The position numbers were made by a program, and so were the translations under genes. From the NCBI GenBank assembly GCA_016709725.1, contig JADJMG010000019.1, positions 1-12,183 on the forward strand: a stretch of 12,183 nt of DNA, read 5' to 3'. Shown here piece after piece: positions 1 through 7,396 of the stretch. The notes under the pieces are model-generated. The model worked only from the letters and a program-made list of their open reading frames with translations, was not told the DNA's origin and did no database searches. Each line of letters opens with the position of its first letter. Positions within the stretch are counted from its first letter, which is position 1. Source of the DNA: Bacteroidota bacterium. Lineage in GTDB: Bacteria; Bacteroidota; Bacteroidia; AKYH767-A; OLB10.

Positions 1-33
1 ATAAAAATTGCGACTACCGATTTTCCTATTTCA

Positions 34-434
34 TTATTTACTTTTTCTAATAAATATTAGCGATAAGGGTTTTTCTTTATTTCGAATTAATAAATACAGC
101 GCACTTAAAAGTACTAAACATGCATAAATAAACAACTGTCCTCCGTCATCCATCACCACAATTCCAAGCGATGTTAGGTGGAAGAATATGGCTCCACTCA
201 TCAATCCGAAGGCTCCCATTGCACCCAACCAAGTTGTTTTGGGTACAAGTATCAATATGGATGCAATCAATTCTCAATTCCCGAACCTATTCTTCCCACG
301 GGCTCCATGCCTATAGTGGAAAAAATATATACCGATTCTGGACTCGCCGAAAATTTAAAATACAAGGTTTGTAACATAATGAATGCCGCAACACCTTTCG
401 CTATAACATCTAGGTATTTGAATTTGTTTTTCAT
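34..434 (-). CDS. DoxX-family small membrane protein (frameshifted)
   Basis: About 133 aa once one frameshift is bridged. The N-terminal part starts with MKNKFKYLDVIAKGVAAF at 434 and includes LYFKFSASPESVYIF and IGMEPVGRIGSG. It breaks near 268-276, where the frame runs into a stop after GIEN. The next frame resumes at once with ELIASILILVPKTTWLGA and continues through GAIFFHLTSLGIVV and two further hydrophobic stretches to the stop at 34. The ELIA(S)xLLxxPxTxxLGA block and four-helix layout are typical of the DoxX/DoxX-like family of inner-membrane proteins, some of which are tied to thiol or oxidative stress. The family match and membrane location are recognised from sequence; the physiological role is inference. 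A single missing base restores the whole frame, so a sequencing error is likelier than a pseudogene. It is the last gene of the minus-strand cluster and its ATG probably overlaps the stop of the YHS gene. Confidence 0.75.
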
Positions 435-895
435 TTTTGGTAATAATTTTATTCCAATTCTTTCGGCCTTTGCTTTTAATTCTGCTTCCATTTTATTCCA
501 CGACTTTAAAGTGTTGTTGAAATAGAAATTGTAAAATAAATAGATCTTTCCATCAATCAACTTAAATGTGCCTGGGTCCACCTCCACTTTTTCTCCCGAA
601 TTTCCCATTGCATAAGCGCACCATCCTCCGTAAGCTGGTTCATAAGTACCGGAGCCTGCTTAAATAGTTCTAAGTTTTCCTTTGATGAAAACCGATAGTT
701 AATACCTTTATAGGAGGCAACAATTTCCTTCTTTCCTTCGATGGCTTTGTTCAACTTAATATAGGCCACAGGGTCATATCCTTGAAGGGTTATATTATTT
801 TCAATATTAAAGTTTGCCTTTCTTTCTTGATCTGTTTGAGCTGCACTCCATGTGTACACAAAGGCTAGCAGAATAAATAAAATTGTGCTTTTCAT
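431..895 (-). CDS. YHS domain-containing exported protein (frameshifted)
   Basis: About 150 aa in reconstruction. It starts MKSTILFILLAFVYTWSAAQ, a signal peptide, followed by GYDPVAYIKLNKAIEGKKE, YKGINYRFSSKENLELFKQAP, then after a frameshift near 645 YEPAYGGWCAYAMGNSGEK, VEVDPGTFKLIDGKIYLFYN and LKSWNKMEAELKAKAE. This block order (GYDPVAY, YxFSS, GGWCAYA, FxxxDGKLYLFYN) is that of the YHS-domain exported proteins that NCBI annotates as (seleno)proteins; here the conserved position is an ordinary Cys (TGC). A second break near 450 hides NWNKIITK, the usual C-terminal end. One more A in the A5 run at 434-438 would make the protein end in a TGA overlapping the DoxX ATG as ATGA. YHS domains often bind metals in other proteins; that function here is inference. 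Confidence 0.78.
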
Positions 896-932
896 CGTTT
901 TTAATTCGAGTGCAAGGTCGGTAGGTAATCAT

Positions 933-955
933 TAAAAGAAAGTCGGGTTGCCGAC
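933..955 (-). terminator. Possible intrinsic terminator after the YceI gene
   Basis: On the minus strand the sequence reads GTCGG-CAAC-CCGAC followed by TTTCTTTT. This is a perfect 5-bp GC-rich stem with a 4-nt loop and a T-rich tail. It lies about 100 bp past the YceI stop and 47 bp before the YHS start, so it could separate the two halves of the cluster or attenuate read-through. The short stem keeps confidence moderate. Confidence 0.45.
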
Positions 956-1058
956 ATTAGAATGCTTTTAATTATAAAACGCTAAGAATATTTGGTTTGA
1001 AGGGTAGAAAAACCAAAAAAGTTCGTTTTTTATTTCCGTTCGTTTATTTAAAGATTAA

Positions 1059-1629
1059 TTATTCTGCCAGGTAAATTGCATGAATAGTAGCTTCAACTAC
1101 TTTAGCCACATTTGTGGACGGCTTGCCTTTAGTAAAACTTATTTTGTAATCGGCAAGAGTAATGTTCATTTTCACATTAACTGTTACTTTGCCATTCTCA
1201 ACAGTATGGTTCCTTTTTCACTCACTGACTTACTTATATCTTTAATAGTGAGTTCGCCTGATGCCGTTGCAGGGTATGTGCCATCTTTAGTAAAGTTAAT
1301 GTTACTCAGATTTGTAATTTTGCCTACAAACTTTGCTTTTGGAAATTTCTTTGTATTTAAAAAGTCGCCACTATTAAAATGTTTTTGCATCAGTGCTTTT
1401 TCAAATTCAAAGCTCTGCATTGGTACAGAATATACCATATCTCCTGTAGTTTGGTCAAGGTACTTACTACTTTGTAATTATTGGCAGAAATGTCTTCTAA
1501 TGCTGTGTGCGAGAAGAAAACAACATGAGCATCTTTACTTACCAATTTACTTTGAATGGGTTTGAATGCTGTTGTTATAATGGCAATAAGTGCTAAGGCT
1601 ACTAATGATGATTTTTTCATTTTTTTCAT
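1059..1629 (-). CDS. YceI-family periplasmic protein (frameshifted)
   Basis: About 190 aa in reconstruction. It starts MKKMKKSSLVALALIAIITTAF (ATG at 1629; a second in-frame ATG at 1620 is equally possible), a signal peptide. Then come HVVFFSHTALEDISANNYKV, a break near 1461 in a CC run, and LDQTTGDMVYSVPMQSFEFEKALMQKHFNS. FLNTKKFPKAKFVGKI, TYPATASGELTIKDISK and, after a second break near 1200, ENGKVTVNVKMNITLADYKI and KGKPSTNVAKVVEATIHAIY follow, with TAA at 1059-1061. The pattern of M(Q)xHFNSxDFLNxKKFPKAKF and LTIKxxxK is that of YceI, a lipocalin-like fold that binds a polyprenyl chain in characterised members. It lies 24 bp after the OB-fold gene, so co-transcription is likely. Both breaks are explained by one missing base each. 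Confidence 0.85.
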
Positions 1630-1653
1630 TTTATAATTGTTTTTGAGTTTAAG

Positions 1654-2129
1654 TTATTGGTTTATTATATCACATTTTTCCATGATAACATCTTCATATA
1701 AATCGAGGTCTTCATCTAATCCCGCTCCAGAGCGAATCACTCCTTTATGGTTACTGTTTGTCCTTCCTTTAAATTATCGGCGTGGCTGTTTGTTTCCTGC
1801 GTAAATGTGCAACTAACGCCTGCTTTTTCCGATACATCTTTAAGTAGAACTACTTTTTGATTTTTTTGGTCAACACTGATTGAAAATATTTTACCTTTTA
1901 CAGCTAATATTTTTGACTCGCCTTCTTCCTGTAAATATTTTGCATTGGCGGAATCGGCATTTTGTAAATATTCATTTACAATGCTTGATGCGGATAAGCT
2001 AAAATCTGTTTTTGAATCCTGAACGTCGCGATGAGGCATGTTAAATAAATAATAGGCAACCCCCGATCCAATAATTACCCCAACTAAAATTATAACGCCG
2101 GCAATTTTAAATATTTTCTTCTTTTTCAT
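1654..2129 (-). CDS. Membrane-anchored OB-fold (tRNA_anti-like) protein
   Basis: About 158 aa. The N-terminus has a lysine-rich start and one hydrophobic segment (IAGVIILVGVIIGSGVAYYL), so it is an inner-membrane anchor or uncleaved signal. The soluble part (SIVNEYLQNADSANAKYL, ILAVKGKIFSISVDQKNQKV, CTFTQETNSHADNLKEGQTV) has the layout of the tRNA_anti-like OB fold of Bacteroidota: AxxKYxxKxxxVxGxI, a mid-domain Cys, then LKxGQxVxIKG. The frame stops early after TIKE; bridging one base near 1741 adds VIRSGAGLDEDLDLYEDVIM and the ending EKCDIINQ. That tail is the usual GxCxG...DVxLxxCxL region of the family, so the short form is an artefact. No nucleic-acid role should be assumed from the domain name. 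It lies between the T9SS protein and YceI in the same direction. Confidence 0.75.
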
Positions 2130-2204
2130 CCTTTCTAATTGATAATATCAATCTGTCGTACATTTTCAGGAATCCTGACAAGAAAAGAAATTAATATTTA
2201 ATAA

Positions 2205-2807
2205 TTAATGCTGAACAAGAATTCTACCTCTGGCTTTTTCAGTAAAGCTGTCGTTGCTGATAGCAAATAAATAAAGCCCTGAAATAAGGTTGATGGCGTT
2301 GAAATCGAAAAAATCTTCTTTGGTAATAATTGTGGTTACAATTGTCCCACTTAAATTATAGAGTACAAATTGATGTTCTTCCTTTTTGTTGTTATCAAAA
2401 TAGATTTTTGCATTTGTTGAAACCGGGTTGGGTCGGATTTGATAGCCTCCTGCAGCAATGTCAATTATTTCAAGGGATAAAACCTCGGAGGTTCCGTTAC
2501 CTCCTAATTCGAGCCGATAACAGTTTATACTATTTTTCACAGGCTTGACATCTGTAAAATCATATTGCTTTGGAGATGAGGTGCTTCCGCAAACACCTGC
2601 AATACTACCGATTTCAACAAACGGCTTGCCGTCTGTTGAACGATAAATTTGTATTCCGTTGCAAGTGCTGCCTGATGTTATTATCCAGTTTAATAAAACC
2701 TTCCCGCTAAATATATTCACAGTAAAATTATCGAGGACTGAATTGTGTTGCGCAGATGCAAATTGAGTAATAAAAAGTAACAGTAGAATTGAATAATTTT
2801 TCTTCAT
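2205..2807 (-). CDS. T9SS type A sorting domain-containing secreted protein
   Basis: 200 aa from the ATG at 2807; an in-frame ATG at 2819, directly after the preceding stop, would add MKII. The 2807 start gives a clean signal peptide, MKKNYSILLLLFITQFASAQ. The middle (NFTVNIFSGKVLLNWIITSG, IQIYRSTDGKPFVEIGSI, YDFTDVKPVKNSINCYRLEL) resembles a fibronectin/Ig-like beta domain. The C-terminal 80 residues carry the T9SS sorting signature: IRPNPVSTNAKIYF, VLYNLSGTIV, INLISGLYLFAI and GRILVQH. The protein is therefore expected outside the cell or on its surface after Sec and type IX export. Among the longer genes of the cluster it is the only one with an intact frame. Its biochemical function cannot be read from sequence; two Cys pairs may form disulfides. 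Confidence 0.82.
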   Translation of the reverse strand: MKKNYSILLLLFITQFASAQHNSVLDNFTVNIFSGKVLLNWIITSGSTCNGIQIYRSTDGKPFVEIGSIAGVCGSTSSPKQYDFTDVKPVKNSINCYRLELGGNGTSEVLSLEIIDIAAGGYQIRPNPVSTNAKIYFDNNKKEEHQFVLYNLSGTIVTTIITKEDFFDFNAINLISGLYLFAISNDSFTEKARGRILVQH

Positions 2808-2819
2808 GATTATTTTCAT

Positions 2820-3027
2820 TTATTGCATAGAAGGACATTTTACATTTCCGAAGCTACAATACACACAACAGTCACCTTTATTGGGTCGCAAATTGGTTTT
2901 GCAATTTTCATTGATAAAAAAACTCGCAAGAATCTGTAGGCTTTGTTTCCACTTTTTTATGGCCACCGTTTGGACAAGTGATTATTGAGTTTAGCTCAAT
3001 AAACGAGTTTGTTTCGCCTTTTCCCAT
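2820..3027 (-). CDS. Small GDCCVxC-domain cysteine-rich protein
   Basis: 68 aa after correcting one extra T in a 7-base run (2916-2922). It starts MGKGETNSFIELNSIITCPN, continues GGHKKVETKPTDSCEFFIN and ENCKTNLRPNKGDCCVYC, and ends SFGNVKCPSMQ. The GDCCVYCS(F/Y)G core with a C-terminal KCPxxQ is diagnostic of the GDCCVxC family, small proteins seen beside mercury-transport and redox genes; some family members carry selenocysteine, here all positions are Cys. There are seven Cys in total, so a thiol or metal role is plausible but unproven. The ATG shares its A with the stop of the anti-sigma gene (TAATG), and its TAA directly abuts the downstream ATG at 2819. It is too short and too broken for simple ORF callers, so it is easily missed. 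Confidence 0.85.
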
Positions 3028-3289
3028 TACAGTTTATTAATTATTTTCTTTTTCAATGCTTCATTTTCGATAATAGGAATATTTTCTTCGGTGTGCAAAT
3101 GGGTGTGTTGAAGTAAAAACTTATCAAGTAATTTACTTTGTTTTTGATACGCTTTACATCCATCGCACATAGCCGTGTGCATGTGCAACATCATGTTTTC
3201 TTTCACAGAAAGTTTTACAACTGATTTTTTTCAATCAATTCACTTGCTTTTTTACAAGACAGCATCAGTATGCTCATTAACTTTTTCAT
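3027..3289 (-). CDS. Anti-sigma factor, zinc-finger HC2 type (frameshifted)
   Basis: About 87 aa after adding one A in the 7-base run at 3225-3231. The protein begins MKKLMSILMLSCKKASELIE, continues KKSVVKLSVKENMMLHMHTA and MCDGCKAYQKQSKLLDKFLL, and ends NEALKKKIINKL. The early SCKKAxELIEKK and HxxxCxxC (HTAMCDGC) form the zinc-binding site of ZAS/HC2 anti-sigma factors that hold an ECF sigma factor inactive. No transmembrane segment follows, so it should be a soluble cytoplasmic regulator, which in this type usually senses redox or metal through the zinc thiols (family knowledge, not shown here). It starts 4 nt after the sigma stop with an AAGG-like ribosome site between, and ends in TAATG with the GDCCVxC gene. 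Confidence 0.8.
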
Positions 3290-3293
3290 CCTT

Positions 3294-3869
3294 CTACTTT
3301 TTGAACCAGTTTATTTCCAAACACTTTCTTAATTGTAACTTAGCTCTGTGAAGTATTTGCCAAAAATTGGTCGCTGTAATTTCTAATTCCTGACAAATGA
3401 GTTTGCTATTTTTTTCTTCGTAATATTTTAACTGAATTGCGGAGAGCCAATTTTTAGGCAAATTCTGCATACAATTTCCTAATGTTTTTTGAAAATCTGA
3501 ATTATCTAATAAGTTTCCGGTTTCGTCGTCCCACTGCTTTGGTCTTTCTTCTGGTTTCCACCGACCATTTTCATCAAATAAATTTTCAAGAATGTCGTTG
3601 TTGACAATTACTGGCTTACGAAAATTATTACGGTAGTGGTCATTTATCTTGTTGTTGAGAATGGCAATTAACCATGTTTTTGGAGTTGCTATCGCCTTTA
3701 AATTTGTCGAAGGACTGGACTGCTGCTAAAATGTTTCTTGAACTAGGTCCTCTGCTGTTTCTTTACTTGATGACTTGTGCAAAGCCCAAGAATACATCGT
3801 GTCGGAATAATTTTCTACCCAATACTTTATTGTATTTCTTGTGTTACTATTATCAACTTCATTTTGCAT
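3294..3869 (-). CDS. ECF-type RNA polymerase sigma factor (two compensating frameshifts)
   Basis: 191 aa. Region 2 reads NTIKYWVENYSDTMYSWAL, KETAEDLVQETFLAAVQSF and DKFKGDSNSKTWLIAILNNK, with DHYRNNFRKP next. Region 4 reads LGNCMQNLPKNWLSAIQLKY, YEEKNSKLICQELEITATN and FWQILHRAKLQLRKCLEINW. The last block (ICxEL.I..TN.W..LHRAK..LR.CLE.NWF), plus the WKPEERPKQW linker, resembles the group NCBI/TIGR models as TIGR02943-type sigma-70 factors. One base is missing at TTTT near 3727 and one extra sits in AAAAA near 3677; the span is divisible by three and only about 50 bp is out of frame. It is the first gene of the cluster and is followed by its cognate anti-sigma gene, so autoregulation is expected. 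No recognised promoter is visible upstream. Confidence 0.85.
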
Positions 3870-3979
3870 GTATCAATAATATTTTATTAAAGCTGACTTT
3901 AAGTGTTTAAATGAACGGTTGATACTTTTATCTATATAATGGTATTAAAATATTTTATAAAGTTATTGATGTATTTAGC

Positions 3980-5466
3980 TTATTTCAATTTCACCCCTTC
4001 CATCTTCTTTACTTCTCCGCGTTCGTAAGTTGTGGTTAAAAGCAACTCTCCACTTTCGTCCCAAACTTTCCAATCACCTTCTTTTAAACCTAAACGATAC
4101 TTTCTTTCTTCCTTTGGTTTTCCGCTATTAAAATAAAATTTGTGAACGCCGTTTTCTAATCCTTCAAAATATTCTCCTTCAAAAGCTTTTTACCATCCCC
4201 ATAAAGTTGAATCCACATGCCATCTTGATTTCCTTCTACATAATTTCCTTCAGCAATGTATTCACCATTTTTATACTTCCACGTTCCGTCGCGCTTTCCA
4301 TCTACCATATTTCCCTGAGCAATGATATTTCCTTGTTCATCAAATTCTGAACTTGCACCATTCTCTGTGCCACCTGAATAATTTTCCTCTCGCAACAATT
4401 TTGCATCTGGATAAAACCACTTCCAGTTTCCGTCAGGTTTGTTTTTTGAATAATTTCCTTGCTGCTGAATTTGTTTATTCGGATAATAAAAAATCCACAT
4501 GCCATCTCTTAATCCATCTTTAAAACTACCTTCCCACTTTGTATTGCCATCTTTATAAAAATACTTCCACTTTCCTTGTTGTCTCCCTTGTGCATCTACC
4601 GTTCCGCCTTCTGCATACACTTTATCTTTTTCATAAAGTTTGCTGATGGTAATATTTCCTTCTTTGTCAAACTCTCGGTAAACGCCTTCTTTTACTCCAT
4701 TGATGATATTCACAGAACTTTTTGGTCGACCGTTATTATGGTAGTCGCGTTTAATATCCAATTTTACATTCGCTAATTCATCTTGCACTAATTCTCCTTT
4801 CTTCCACACTTCCATTCTCAACACAATTCCATCTGGACTCAACCATCTGAAAACACCGTTTTTCATATCATCTTTCCAAACACCATCTTCCTTAACAACA
4901 CCAGATGGATAAAATTCTTTCCAGGCTCCTTGTTTGAAACCAAACTTATCGTAACGATTTATTTTATCTTGTTTAACAAAAAATCCATTCTTATAAGTAG
5001 TGAGTGTAATGATTCTTCCGTCTTCTGAAAATTCTTTTGCAATTCCATCTTCCAAACCTCCTCTTAATAAAATTGTTTTTTCTAAATATCCTTTCTCATG
5101 ATAATAATGTGCAATACTATCAGTAATACCATTCACCATCCAACGTTGAATATACACTTTACCGGTTGGAAAATAATCGTATTGCCATCCACTCTTTATA
5201 TTATTACGGTAATTAATATCCGAAGTTTTTTTTCCTTCTTCATTATAAAAACTCCATAAACTATCCAGCTGTCCGTTCAAACGATTTCCTTCTGATTTAA
5301 CATTCCCATTTTCATAATAAGATTTCCAGTAACCATCAGGCTGTCCGTTTTTAAAGTTACCTTCCGAACTTAATTTTCCGCTGGCATAATAGTATTTCAT
5401 TGGACCATCTACTTGTCCAAATACTACTGATGATAAAAGAATGAGTAAAAAGAATATTCTATTCAT
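3980..5466 (-). CDS. Exported MORN/YwqK-type repeat protein
   Basis: About 495 aa after one frameshift. The chosen start MNRIFFLLILLSSVVFGQ (ATG at 5466) gives a signal peptide; an upstream in-frame ATG at 5556 would add a non-signal extension and is less likely. The rest is roughly 18-20 degenerate units of 22-24 aa of the form YYxxGxxxxEGxxxNGxxDGxW, for example KYYYASGKLSSEGNFKNGQP, WKSYYENGNVKSEG, WKYFYKDGNTKWEGSFKDGL and IFYYPNKQIQQQGNYSKNKP. These are MORN-variant repeats (PF07661 type); databases often label such proteins 'toxin-antitoxin YwqK family antitoxin', a name that is not evidence of such activity. A missing A near 4190 truncates the open frame; restoring it adds two to three more units (FEGEYFEGLENGVHKFYFNS, WKVWDESGELLLTTTYERGE) and ends at 3980. 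The function is unknown; surface-exposed beta-sheet solenoid is the structural expectation. Confidence 0.85.
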
Positions 5467-5634
5467 AGAGAATGCTAATATACAGCTTCGCACTTTATGT
5501 CTGTAATTTAAAATGTAAAATATATTATGATTTTGATTGTATGTTTTAGATAACAACCTACGCTGTACACTTTACAATGAAAAATTAGATGCTAATGCAA
5601 TATTACAGTAAATATTTTTACCTTACTATTGAAA

Positions 5635-6628
5635 TTAAGGCTTCGCACTAATTTCTAACATTCGTTGAAGTGGTTTCAATGCATCTTCAAACAATATAGG
5701 ATCAATTTGTACTTCGGGTAATTCGTGCTTCAAACATAAATATACTTTTTCAAGCGTATTTAATTTCATGTGTGGACAATCATTGCATGCACAATTATTA
5801 TTTGGAGGTGCTGGAATAAATGTTTTTGATGGAGATGATTTTTCCATCTGATGTAAAATTCCGCTCTCTGTAGCAACAATAAATGTAGTAGCTGGATTTT
5901 CCTTCGTGAATTTTAAAAGTCCTGTCGTAGAGCCTATATAGTCGGCTAATTGTAAAACGGGCTCTTCGCACTCGGGATGCGCAATAAAAAGCGCTTCCGG
6001 ATGTAATGCTTTCAACTTGGTAATTTTCTCCAATGAAAAAATTTCATGCACCATGCATGCTCCGTCCCACAACAATAAATCACGACCTGTTTTTTTGCAA
6101 CCCAGGCTCCTAAATTTTTATCAGGAGCAAAGAGGATGGGTTTATCTTTTGGAACACTCTCCACCACTTTGATGGCATTACTGGAAGTGCAAATAATATC
6201 GGTTTGAGCTTTGATGGCTGCCGAGCAATTGATGTAACTGATCACCACATGGTTGGGATAGGATTCTCTAAATTTTCTAAACTGATCGGGTGGACAAGAG
6301 TCTGATAATGAACAACCTGCTCTAAAATCAGGCATTAAAACTTTCTTAGTTGGATTAAGCAACTTGGCTGTTTCGGCCATGAAATGAACTTCAGCAAAAA
6401 CGATGATATCAGCCTGTGTTTTAGCCGCTTCCTGAGCTAAACCTAAGCTGTCTCCGATGTAGTCCGCAATATCCTGAATATCAGAATCCTGGTAGTAGTG
6501 CGCCAAGATCACCGCATTCTTCTCCTTTTTCAGTAATTTAATGGCTTCGAAAAGGTCGAGGCGTGGGTCGACCGGTTCATTCACAAACCCTTGGGTATTT
6601 ACTTCGAAACGGTGTTAAAATTCGACAT
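5635..6628 (-). CDS. nadA: Quinolinate synthase NadA (frameshifted)
   Basis: A 4Fe-4S enzyme that condenses iminoaspartate with dihydroxyacetone phosphate to quinolinate in de novo NAD synthesis; cytoplasmic. Family blocks are clear: EKNAVILAHYYQDSDIQDIA, DYIGDSLGLAQEAA, VFAEVHFMAETAKLL, MPDFRAGCSLSDSCP, VSYINCSAAIKAQTD, CTSSNAIKVV, LFAPDKNLGAWVA, LLLWDGACMVHE, FIAHPECEEPV, GSTTGLL, FIVATESGILHQM and CACNDCPHMK. All three cluster-binding Cys regions (GCSL, WDGAC, CNDCP) are present. One A is missing from the 7-base run at 6090-6096. The open frame starts at a GTG (6584), but NTQGFVNEP just upstream is also family-like. A start at ATG 6628 (MSNFNTVSK) with one further frameshift near 6601-6604 gives about 331 aa, the usual length. 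No nadB or nadC is adjacent. Confidence 0.93.
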
Positions 6629-6650
6629 GAGATTTACAGGATTACTGGGG

Positions 6651-6658
6651 CAAAAGTA
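6651..6658 (-). promoter_or_regulatory. Bacteroidota -7 box for nadA
   Basis: The minus strand reads TACTTTTG, an exact TAnnTTTG match, 22 nt before the proposed nadA ATG. No clear -33 TTTG/TTG partner is visible about 20 nt upstream, only a T-rich stretch. The match supports a start near 6628 with a short leader. Confidence 0.5.
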
Positions 6659-7383
6659 CAGGGTAAAAACGGAAAAAAGGAGATTGTTATTATTTAAAAA
6701 CCACTTCTAAAAATTGTCGAAAAACCATCAAGCGTTTTAATCAACAGTCTATATTATAATATATTTATTTAAATAATAATATATGTTAATAATGTACTGT
6801 TCATAATGTGTATTCCTTTTTGTTAAAAGCATTGTCGAGTTCAGTTGTTAGGCTTTATTCACAATTTTATTAGATGTATACATAGGATAAATCACTGATT
6901 AATAAGGATACCTTGTAATTACTAACAGTTGTTAATAAAGGTAGATGTTAACTAATTGTGAATAGAAATAAGTTCATTTCCGTGTATAAGAAAGTTTATA
7001 AAGACTAGGAAAAAAGTAGGCTAATTTTTGGATTAGTAATACCCCTGATTAAGCCATACAGGTTTATCATTTCCAAATAATCTTATAGAATAGATATACA
7101 CAAGTTTTTGCGTTATGAACATAGGTATGAACAATTTCATTTTTCATTTATTTTTTCGGTAGCTTATAATTTTCGCTTCGAATATTGTTGAGCCTCTGGC
7201 TACTAGCTTCTGGCTTCTAGATATTTTACTGGTAACATAAAATTTTACACTTCGAAAGAGATAAGAGCTTCAAGGTGGGTTTTAGTATTTTTATTAGATG
7301 AAATGATTACCTTTTTAGGTGATTAGCCACAGGGTAAAAAAATCAAGAATTATATATAACTGCTTATAAATGTAAAAACGGAC
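6659..7383. other. AT-rich divergent intergenic region, possible replication origin
   Basis: About 0.7 kb with no credible ORF on either strand, lying between a minus-strand and a plus-strand gene block. It has a 14-nt perfect palindrome TATATTATAATATA (6750-6763) inside a very AT-rich stretch to about 6795. It also has a DnaA-box match TTATTCACA (6855-6863), an inverted near-match TGTGAATAG (6957-6965), another near-match ATATACACA (7094-7102) and several GTTAA/TTGTTAATAA words. These are the ingredients of an oriC, and gene orientation diverges here, but three loose boxes in AT-rich DNA can occur by chance. No dnaA or other origin-linked gene is present. It may simply be a regulatory spacer. 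Confidence 0.25.
7194..7220. repeat. Imperfect tandem repeat, two units
   Basis: Two adjacent units, CTCTGGCTACTAG and CTTCTGGCTTCTAG, differ by a substitution and a one-base length change. They stand out as GC-richer than the surrounding intergenic DNA. They may be a fragment of a dispersed intergenic repeat; copy number elsewhere in the genome cannot be judged from here. Confidence 0.45.
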
Positions 7384-7391
7384 TAACTTTG
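7384..7391 (+). promoter_or_regulatory. Bacteroidota -7 box for the methyltransferase gene
   Basis: TAACTTTG is an exact TAnnTTTG match ending 5 nt before the chosen ATG at 7397. Transcription would then begin at or next to the start codon, giving a leaderless or nearly leaderless mRNA. The -33 element is not clear. Confidence 0.5.
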
Positions 7392-7396
7392 TGACG

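Noticed and set aside
178..525. Plus-strand open frame of 115 codons
   Set aside because: It is antisense to the DoxX and YHS genes, whose family motifs are clear on the minus strand.
431..895. Selenocysteine in the YHS or GDCCVxC protein
   Set aside because: The family positions are ordinary Cys codons here (TGC, TGT); the in-frame TGA codons arise from frameshifts.
1080..1565. Plus-strand open frame of 161 codons
   Set aside because: It is antisense to YceI; the minus strand carries family motifs across both frameshifts.
2916..2922. Programmed frameshifting at the T7 run in the GDCCVxC gene and similar runs elsewhere
   Set aside because: Breaks occur in nearly all genes, at many unrelated runs and in both directions, which fits sequencing error and not a specific recoding signal.
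3980..5466. Toxin-antitoxin antitoxin (YwqK label)
   Set aside because: The protein has a signal peptide and MORN-like repeats only, and no toxin gene is beside it.
6659..7383. Small RNA, riboswitch or tRNA in the divergent spacer
   Set aside because: No conserved fold, T-loop sequence or riboswitch core was recognised on either strand.
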